Below, one piece after another: positions 57,409 to 64,000 of a stretch of DNA of 64,000 nucleotides. Origin of the DNA: Diatrype stigma (Eukaryota > Ascomycota > Sordariomycetes > Xylariales > Diatrypaceae). The notes below the pieces were generated by a model that worked only from the letters and a program-made list of their open reading frames with translations, did not search any database and was not told where the DNA came from. Position 1 is the first letter of the stretch; every line of letters begins with the position of its first letter. Both the position numbers and the translations under genes were made by a program. The stretch lies in the NCBI GenBank assembly GCA_022225965.2, contig JAKJXP020000043.1, positions 124,001-188,000 on the forward strand. Direction: 5' to 3'.

Positions 57409-58083
57409 ATGAACCGGCTCTTCGGCAGCGGGTCCAAGACGCCCAAGCCCACGCTCGACTCAGCCAGCAGCAGCCTCGAGAAGCGGATCGGGGAGCTGGA
57501 CGTGCAGATCCAAGCGAAGAACATCCGGCTGCGGGAGCACCACGAGGCGACGAAGCGGATGCGGGGGCCCGCCCTGGCGCGGCGGCGCGAGGAGGCGCTG
57601 CGGGTCCTGGCGTCGCGCAAGCGGCTGGAGGAGCAGCGGTCGCGGCTGGAGCAGCAGCTGGAGGGGATGCAGGGGGCGCAGCTGATGCAGGACAACCTGG
57701 CGGGCACGGTGGCGACGGTGGAGGCGATGCGGCAGGCGAACAAGACGCTCAAGAAACAGTTCAAGCAGGTCGACCTCGACCGCATCGAGCGTGTCCAGGA
57801 CGAGATGCGCGACCTCCAGGCCGTCTCCGACGAGATCCAGGAGACCCTCGCCATGGGCTACGAGATCCCCGGCGGCGAGCCCGACGAGGCCGAGCTCGAC
57901 GAGGAGCTCGCCGCCCTCGGCGACGAGCTGTACGCCGACCCCGGCCTGCTGGGCGAGATGGAGGGCGCCGGTGCTGGCGGCTTGGCCGATTCCGATCGCT
58001 TGCCGGATTTCTTGCAGGAGGACCCGTCGTTTAACGAGCCGGCTTCGGCGTCGGCGGGGAAGGTGCAGGAGGTGGCGAGGTGA
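57409..58083 (+). CDS. VPS60: ESCRT-III subunit Vps60/CHMP5
   Basis: A 224-residue, intronless SNF7-family protein. MNRLFGSGSKTPKPTLDSA is the characteristic Vps60/CHMP5 opening. Residues 20-140 form the basic coiled-coil helices of the ESCRT-III core (IGELDVQIQAKNIRLREH, then EEALRVLASRKRLEEQR). The acidic C-terminal half includes VQDEMRDLQAVSDEIQETLA and an ELDEELAALGDEL stretch, the region bound by Vta1/Vps4 partners. It ends with a PDFLQEDPSF-type tail. Expected role: regulating Vps4-driven disassembly of ESCRT-III at endosomes during multivesicular-body formation. Length matches the family (about 220-230). Codon use is markedly GC-rich compared with the surrounding DNA. Confidence 0.9.
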   Translation: MNRLFGSGSKTPKPTLDSASSSLEKRIGELDVQIQAKNIRLREHHEATKRMRGPALARRREEALRVLASRKRLEEQRSRLEQQLEGMQGAQLMQDNLAGTVATVEAMRQANKTLKKQFKQVDLDRIERVQDEMRDLQAVSDEIQETLAMGYEIPGGEPDEAELDEELAALGDELYADPGLLGEMEGAGAGGLADSDRLPDFLQEDPSFNEPASASAGKVQEVAR

Positions 58084-58723
58084 TCTGGTTGATTTGCATG
58101 GATCGAATGGTTTGTTTGGGTTGGCTTTTGTGGTTGAAGGAGTGTTGCCTTGCTTGGTTGAATGGAAAGATGTCATGTCATATTCAGGGATCGCGATTGA
58201 CAGACAGGAGTTTTGGGAGTTTGGGGTAGGAAGCGCTTGCACCAGTCATATTATGTTGTCAAACCTTGGTTCGTGAGGCCACCCACCATTCGATCACATA
58301 CCTACGTAGTTACATTACCTATACCAATTATCCTTACATGGAGCCCGCCTCATTAAACCGGAGTGATAGGTACAGTGGATAGTTCCCAAACTTTCATATA
58401 CTTGAAATACCCCTTACGATATTACCCCCGTAGACCTTGATGCTAAACCAGTTCAATGTAAGAGATTGCTAGGTAGCTTCCGCAGAAAACCATCACATGC
58501 TACTATGTGTTTCATTAATGTAACGATTCTTAAGTTCCTAAGCTATTAATTAAAGATGTAACAAATAGTTTGTACTTGATTTATATATTCGGTATTACAT
58601 ATATGTGCCGTAATATGGATTCAAAATAACTACAGGCGCGAAATACAGCATTGCCTAAGGCAGGCAATATTAATATGAAGTAGGCGGGTACTTGTCATGA
58701 CTTCAGTAGCGGCCAAAAATGTC

Positions 58724-58754
<31 letters not shown>

Positions 58755-59988
58755 ATAACAGAGTTATCTAGTAATAATCAAGGATCAAAGACCAATAATG
58801 AAGGAATAGCACAGCTCAGAACAAGGTTCAACGCATGGGCGGACGGACACCGAAGTGCCTAGCCTAACCCTCGTACCGTTCCAAGCTGTTAAAGCTGTAC
58901 TATTCTCATAGTTCCTGTGGTGTTAGTAGAAGCCAACTGCCAGAATCGAACCCATACCGCCTCAAGAGGTGGTATGGTTGAGTTCTTGCTTTGACCGACT
59001 GAGCCAGAGGAGCTGTTGGTGAATGATTAGGCCATTATTCCAATGCTTATACCTTACACCTACCTGTCTGCTGCCCTGCCCAAATACCCTGGGGATTAGC
59101 CGACGACGTGGATGGGTTGGTTGGCCGAGTGAGTGCTTTGACCACTTGTGCTTCTGCATCACATTTCTCCTGACACACTCATATCCGCAAAGGAGGATGT
59201 ATGTCCCATTTATGGACTACTAGAGGGCCACTCAAGGCAACTCAGTCATGGGAAATACGCAACCACGCGAATATGCTCGCTAGGCACTGCACAGTTTGCT
59301 CCTCCCAAGTACAAGGGAAGGGAAGGGAGTAGAATGTTTTCCTGCCAGGCCAGCATACATGGCCATTGCCTAGGTAGGCACATTAGAAGGCCGTGCTTAG
59401 GCCCCTTCGTCAAGCAAACTCGAGAACTACTAGTTAGTGAACGCCTGTCACATACCCAGGTAAGCAGTAGGTAGGTACCTAGTTATGCAAGTTGATATAA
59501 TGTGATGATATTCATGGTATCCGTGTATCTCCCATGTCTATCATACACCACATGAACGCCCTAGGTATGGAAAAGCATACAACGTAATGAAATACGAGGC
59601 TGCTTATGTGCCTTGCCTCCTCTCCGCTCTGGCGCCAGCCAACCAAGTTTACTTAGGTAGTAGGTAGATAGGTAGCCAGACGATAACAGGGATGTATATG
59701 CATGGAGAGCCCGAAACAAGTTATTTTTTGTGACCATAACACAACTATGACGCTTGCTGTATCTAACCGAAAGCAAGATCTATGTATACTACCAACCGAA
59801 AAATCACAAACACACCTCGACCGCCCCCCGCCGTCACCTCCTTGGCTACGACCACTGGACTGCCAACCACTCTTCACTGGTCGTAAAGCAAAGCTGTTGG
59901 TCAAGCAGATCACAAAGGTAGCGTAGCTTGAAGACATGAAGAAAAGCATGCCGTTTGCCTCTTCTCATCCATCCGCTCTGATTCGACT
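58084..59988. other. Intergenic with tRNA-like relic and poly-A tract
   Basis: A gap between VPS60 and the convergent F-box/WD40 gene. It contains a solitary 12-bp match to the Tc1/mariner MITE end (58707-58718), a run of 28 A at 58724-58751, and a tRNA-like relic near 58930-59015. I see no supported protein gene. Confidence 0.55.
58930..59015 (-). pseudogene. tRNA-like relic
   Basis: On the minus strand a good A box (TGGCTCAGTCGG, 58995-59006) is followed by a near-perfect B box (GGTTCGATTCT, 58942-58952) at tRNA spacing. The putative anticodon stem CAAGA/TCTTG pairs. The acceptor and T stems pair poorly, so this is not a working tRNA. It is either a tRNA pseudogene or the head of a tRNA-derived element. 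Confidence 0.4.
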
Positions 59989-62900
59989 CTACTCCACGGT
60001 CCCGAAGAACCGGCTCGCCTCCTCCAGCTCGGGATCGTTGTTGCAGAAGTCCCAGCCGACGATAGTACTGGTCTGCGAGCAGCAGATGATGCGGCGGGCA
60101 TCGAACTGGAGCTTAAAGATGCGCGCCGGGTTCGTCGCGTCCCCTTGCGGGATGTGCGGGTGGTGGTGTTGCTGCGCCTGTGCCTGCGCCTGCGCCTGCT
60201 GAGCTTGAGCTTGAGCGGCAGCCGCGGTCAAGGCCGTAGTACTGGTACTGGTACTACTGAGCGTAGGTTGAGGGTGCGTCTGTGAGCGCGAGGGGGCCTG
60301 GGTCTGAGCAGGCGCCTGCTGCTGCTGTGAGTGGTGCAATACGCCACTGGATGGAGTGGCACAGCCCTCGGCGCCTGAGCTAGTAGCAGAATCTACCTGA
60401 CGCGACGAGGCGAGATTTGTATTTGATCGTGAAGTAGAGGCATACGCAGATGGCGCTGGCGGAACGTTAGAGTGCCCAGTATATGTGTGGGCGCCACTCC
60501 GTCTCGACGTCACATCGGTGCCACCATATGCGGGCGAAGGAAGGGTATTGTGGCGGGCTAAAGTTGAACCGCCAAGGCGGGAAGACGAGGGTGCTGCATC
60601 CCCTGTCTCTGATGGGTTTGCAAGTGACTGCTGCTGGGCTGAGCCCAACGCGCGGTTCTGCGCAATCCGTGTTCGAACTAGGGCGGTACTAACAGCCTCT
60701 CTAAGCTGCGATCGGACGACAGGACTCGGCTCTCGATCAATTGCCCCTTGAATGTGTGAATGATAAGTTAGCATGGTTGGGTAGGCTGCCAGCGCTTGCG
60801 TGAAAGCTTGTAGGCCCTGGGCGACGACTGAGTCGATCATCTGTGTATATGACGAGGTAGTTTGTGAGGTGATAGTTGCATGTATAGGTTGCTCGACATG
60901 CGTGTAATGGGGTGTTTGAGATGGAATAGGAGGCGCGCTCGCTGATGGATGCGGTGACAAGTGAGTTGTTGACTGAGAAGGTGGCGGCGGGGTGGGGGTA
61001 TTGCTAGCTGGGTGGTTGTCCAATGGAGAAGGTATGCGAGGTGCTGTTGTGAAGGAGCCTCTCGATCGTCGAAGAGCATTAGCGGCTCCTTCTTCCTGAC
61101 GCAGGGTATGTGTATTCTTCCAGACACCATCTCTGTCACGCCTCCATATCATGATGGTCTGGTCATAGGAACCCGAGACGATCCGCCCATATGGCCCACC
61201 ACCTCCGCCAGGGGGGAGTTTAGCTCCGAAAGCGGTGATGTCTTCCGGCCTACGGCTTCCGGCATTACGGGGCCGATCCCGGAGTCTCTCAAATTCTTCG
61301 AGGCGCCCAGCTTCCTTAGCGGCGAAATAAGCATCGTCGACCTTCCTGGCCTCTAGTAGGTCTTCCTCCTTGCTATAAGGTAGATCACCAAAGCCAGCTT
61401 GGACAGTGCGGACAAGGTTTTGATGCGCCCGCAAGCTAGCAACCTCCAAACCGGTCTCGCGATCAAAGACCTTGACCTCATTGTCGCTACTCCCGCTCAC
61501 AATGCGACGACCGTCGTATTGGACACAGGCAATGCCCTTGTTGTGGCCTAGGAACGTTCTCCTGCACAGCTGATTTGGCCAGTCCCAGACCTTGATGTGT
61601 CTATCGCCACTAGCGGATACGATCTCGGAGCCGCAGATTTGAACGGCATTTACAGCAGCACCGTGCCCCTCAAGGCAGCCAATCATCGTGTAGGGGGGTT
61701 TGATGGGCAATTGATCCAATGGCGAGCTATAACCGTAGTTTCTGAGGTTGATTGGAACTGGATTAACGGCATTGATTTCGCCGTAGCCAAGGTCTCCAGG
61801 GCGTAGCGGCACACGGTTGAAGATCTTGATCGTCTTGTCCTTGGAACAGGTAACCAGGATCCTCTTGTCGAACTTCACGTTAAGAACGGATTCTTTGTGT
61901 GCCTTCTGTAGTCGTTGCATAACCTGGCCTGTCGAGAACCGCCAGAGAATGACGTCCGAATCACTGCTCCCAGAAACTATCAGGTCCTCCAACGGATCCG
62001 AATCGAATTGTAGACAGAGAACGGAGCCGGTATGCTCCTTCAGCGGTGGCCGAATCAAGCGACGAGTATGTATGTCCCATATCCGGATAGTCTTGTCTCG
62101 GCTGCCACTGACGAGATATTCGGAGTTGTACTGAAGACTGTAGATACACTCGTTGTGGCCCTCGTCTAGGTGGTCAGGATGTGGTAACTGGAAGTTTGTG
62201 TATCGTCCGCGGTTCCAGTTTGACTCTAGTCTGCGCCGCATGGTATATATGTACTTCCAGTTGATCTTGTACCGGTCGTCCCTGGCGTCGTAGATCCACA
62301 GCGCTGACTTGGGGAGCCTCGATGCGCCCTTCGTCATGTCGGCGAAGTCGTTGGGACTAAGAGATCCAGCAATAGCTCTGCCTTTGCCTTTTGCCGATCT
62401 GGAAGGCGTACTTCCGAAGCGGTCTGGTATGGGGCTTGGGGAGTTCATCACGAGGTTTCCCATGTGTTGAATCATGCTTGCACTGCTCTTAGTAGATGAG
62501 CCACTGGCACCAAGCTGTGGGCCACCAAAGAGACTCGAGCCAACCATCTCTGTGTCCCTCTGCTCCTGCCTCGGAAGCTGATCGGCATCGACCATGTCGA
62601 GATCATCGTCATCTCCGAGGGTAGGGTCAGATACGGCTCGTTTCTTGTGTACATGGCCATCGTCGATAGATTGCAATCGCTGGTGATGCAACTGTGCGTA
62701 GGATGCCCCCTCGTTCATGCGTTGCTCGGCGGTGGATATCTCCGTCTGTATCGCCTTCCAGCCCTCGAGGTAGTAGAGTGTTTCCCAAAGTTTCCGGTCC
62801 GCAGCGAGATTGTACCATCCTCGGCAGCACATAGCAACATGAATGAGCGAGACGGGGTCTAGGTAGCCGAAAATCTTGAGACATATCTCCGGTGGCAGAT

Positions 62901-63357
62901 ATTCGACGAAGTTAATGTAGAGACGCGGGTTCAAGTTGTTCATAACGATGTCGGCTATGACGGTGGTGGGGAGTTCGTTGAGAATGAGCATTGCGAGATC
63001 TGAGAAACAAAAGGTACGTCAAGGTCAGTAAGCGTAGCCATGTCTAGCCTGCTGAGCATGCCGAATATGGGGCAGTGAATAGCGGCCCATCGTGGGCTCA
63101 TATGCCGACACTCCACCTCAAGAGGCGAGGCGGAGCGCAATTTGTTAGGGAAGAGAGAGACTTAGGAACTGTACAAACTTACGAGTCTTCTGTAGTACTG
63201 AGAGACTTGGCAATTGAGTAGAAAGCCATGCGGGCAGGTCGGCGTGTGATTGCACGCCCGTCAGCGCGGTCGAGGTTCCATTCCCGCTGGTCCCAGAGGG
63301 GTAAAGCGGATGTTCAGAATAGCCTTCATCGGGTTCCTGGAGTTTGAAGGGCTCCAT
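59989..63357 (-). CDS. F-box/WD40 protein, FWD-1/Slimb-like SCF receptor
   Basis: Two exons (63357-63183 and 62999-59989, phase 1) give 1061 residues. The junction reads QKTHLAMLILNELPTT, which restores a conserved pre-F-box segment, so the start at MEPFKLQEPDEG is preferred to the internal MLILNEL. The F-box (FVEYLPPEICLKIFGYLDP) lies near 87-130. About seven WD40 repeats follow between about 340 and 700 (YLVSGSRDKTIRIWD, LIVSGSSDSDVILWR, LVTCSKDKTIKIFN, IVSASGDRHIKVWD, IVSGSSDNEVKVFD, IVSGSYDQTIMIWR). The long polar C-terminal part contains a Gln/Ala-His tract near 1000 and a final WD-like ARRIICCSQTSTIVGWDF. It is the substrate receptor of an SCF ubiquitin ligase. Size and layout resemble Neurospora FWD-1, which targets the clock protein FRQ; orthology is inferred. 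Confidence 0.88.
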
Positions 63358-64000
63358 CGCGTCTGACTCGGGATCGGATCCGATCTAACCTTCTGCGTGG
63401 TCAGGGCGTGGGCGTGGGCGTGGTCGGGGCAGAGCAGACAAGGCAGACAGGCAGACAGGCAAGCAGGCAGGCAGGGCAACCAGGCAAGACAGATCAGATG
63501 CGTGCGAAGTTGGTCAGGCTGGCTGGCTGGGTGCACGATGGTTGTCGAGATTGGTCGAGATTAATGAGTGGAGATTGGAGGTTCTTGGCGCTATAGCACC
63601 GAGAAAATCAACTACCAGTTGCTGCCTCCCGAGCTATATGTCAGCGGTTGCCAGTATAACCGATTGCTCAGGCACCCAGGTGAGATGGGTTTGGTTTGGT
63701 GTCCCGGATGATGTGCAAGGGGGGATTCCATGCAGTTCGGTTTTATACCTCTGTTTTATACCAGGGGGTTGCAGTGGCGATAATGTTCCCACCCAGCACG
63801 ATGTTTTTCTTCTCCGTTCGGATGAGCGGTTGGTGTTCAATGGTTGCTACTTGCTTGTTGAGCAGGTAACGGAGACAACGATAGGGCACGGGTAGAGAGG
63901 CAATAGTAATAGGTCGTCAGGGCAACTCATCAGGGTGTCGAGCTTGTGGTCGTCATACCGGGGCCCATTACGAGCCTACCACAGCAACAAGAACGATGCC
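63358..64000. other. Upstream region of the F-box/WD40 gene
   Basis: Contains GGCGTG and CAGGCAGA tandem words at 63405-63475. I see no second gene before the window ends. Confidence 0.5.

Noticed and set aside
53736..58083. Secondary-metabolite gene cluster around the P450
   Set aside because: The neighbours are an NLR fragment and an ESCRT gene; no backbone or second tailoring enzyme is present.
57460..58242. 260-codon minus-strand frame opposite VPS60
   Set aside because: Leu/His/Arg-rich shadow of a GC-rich gene.

Overview
The window is nuclear DNA of a filamentous ascomycete (Pezizomycotina, probably Sordariomycetes). The evidence is short GT-AG introns of about 50-160 nt in clear orthologues, a Polycomb SUZ12 gene, a DHA2 drug transporter, a fungal PARP-E2 fusion, and a 5.6 kb AT-rich block with the signature of repeat-induced point mutation (RIP). 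Gene density is low: about 13 credible protein genes in 64 kb, separated by 1-3.6 kb of intergenic DNA.

Layout. 1-2428: no gene, short repeats. 2429-6031 (+): PARP/ubiquitin-conjugating fusion. 7061-12657: RIP-ruined tyrosine-recombinase retrotransposon. Relics of reverse transcriptase, RNase H and tyrosine recombinase can still be read on the + strand, and the terminal repeats have the order A1 ... B1-A2 ... B2. This split-direct-repeat layout is known from Ngaro/PAT-like members of the DIRS order. 13703-15454 (+): MFS drug/H+ antiporter. 18354-18995 (+): small secreted protein. 20417-20958: non-autonomous hAT element with perfect 20-bp TIRs and an 8-bp target duplication. 21091-22063 (-): disordered protein. 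23260-25152 (-): splicing factor SF3B2/Cus1. 26239-26512: Tc1/mariner-type MITE. 26935-28712 (+): triose-phosphate-translocator family protein (Sly41-like). 30350-32493 (+): seven-exon mitochondrial ATP synthase beta. 34471-37340 (-): eleven-exon alpha-glucoside/hexose permease with a reading-frame problem in TM1. 38780-40957 (-): divergent DEAH-type superfamily 2 ATPase. 43209-45486 (-): PRC2 subunit SUZ12. 49139-51568 (+): leucine-rich/F-box-like nuclear protein. 52824-53117 (-): NACHT-like exon fragment. 53736-55640 (-): four-exon cytochrome P450. 57409-58083 (+): ESCRT-III Vps60/CHMP5. 59989-63357 (-): F-box/WD40 protein resembling Neurospora FWD-1.

The genes do not form one pathway or a secondary-metabolite cluster. 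Housekeeping genes (ATP2, SF3B2, VPS60, SUZ12) alternate with accessory ones (transporters, lone P450, secreted protein, NACHT fragment) and with remnants of three transposon classes. The strongest unusual signal is the RIP-mutated element. Its right terminal repeat kept an unmutated tail while the internal copy is saturated with C-to-T and G-to-A changes, so the mutation pattern can be read base by base inside the window.
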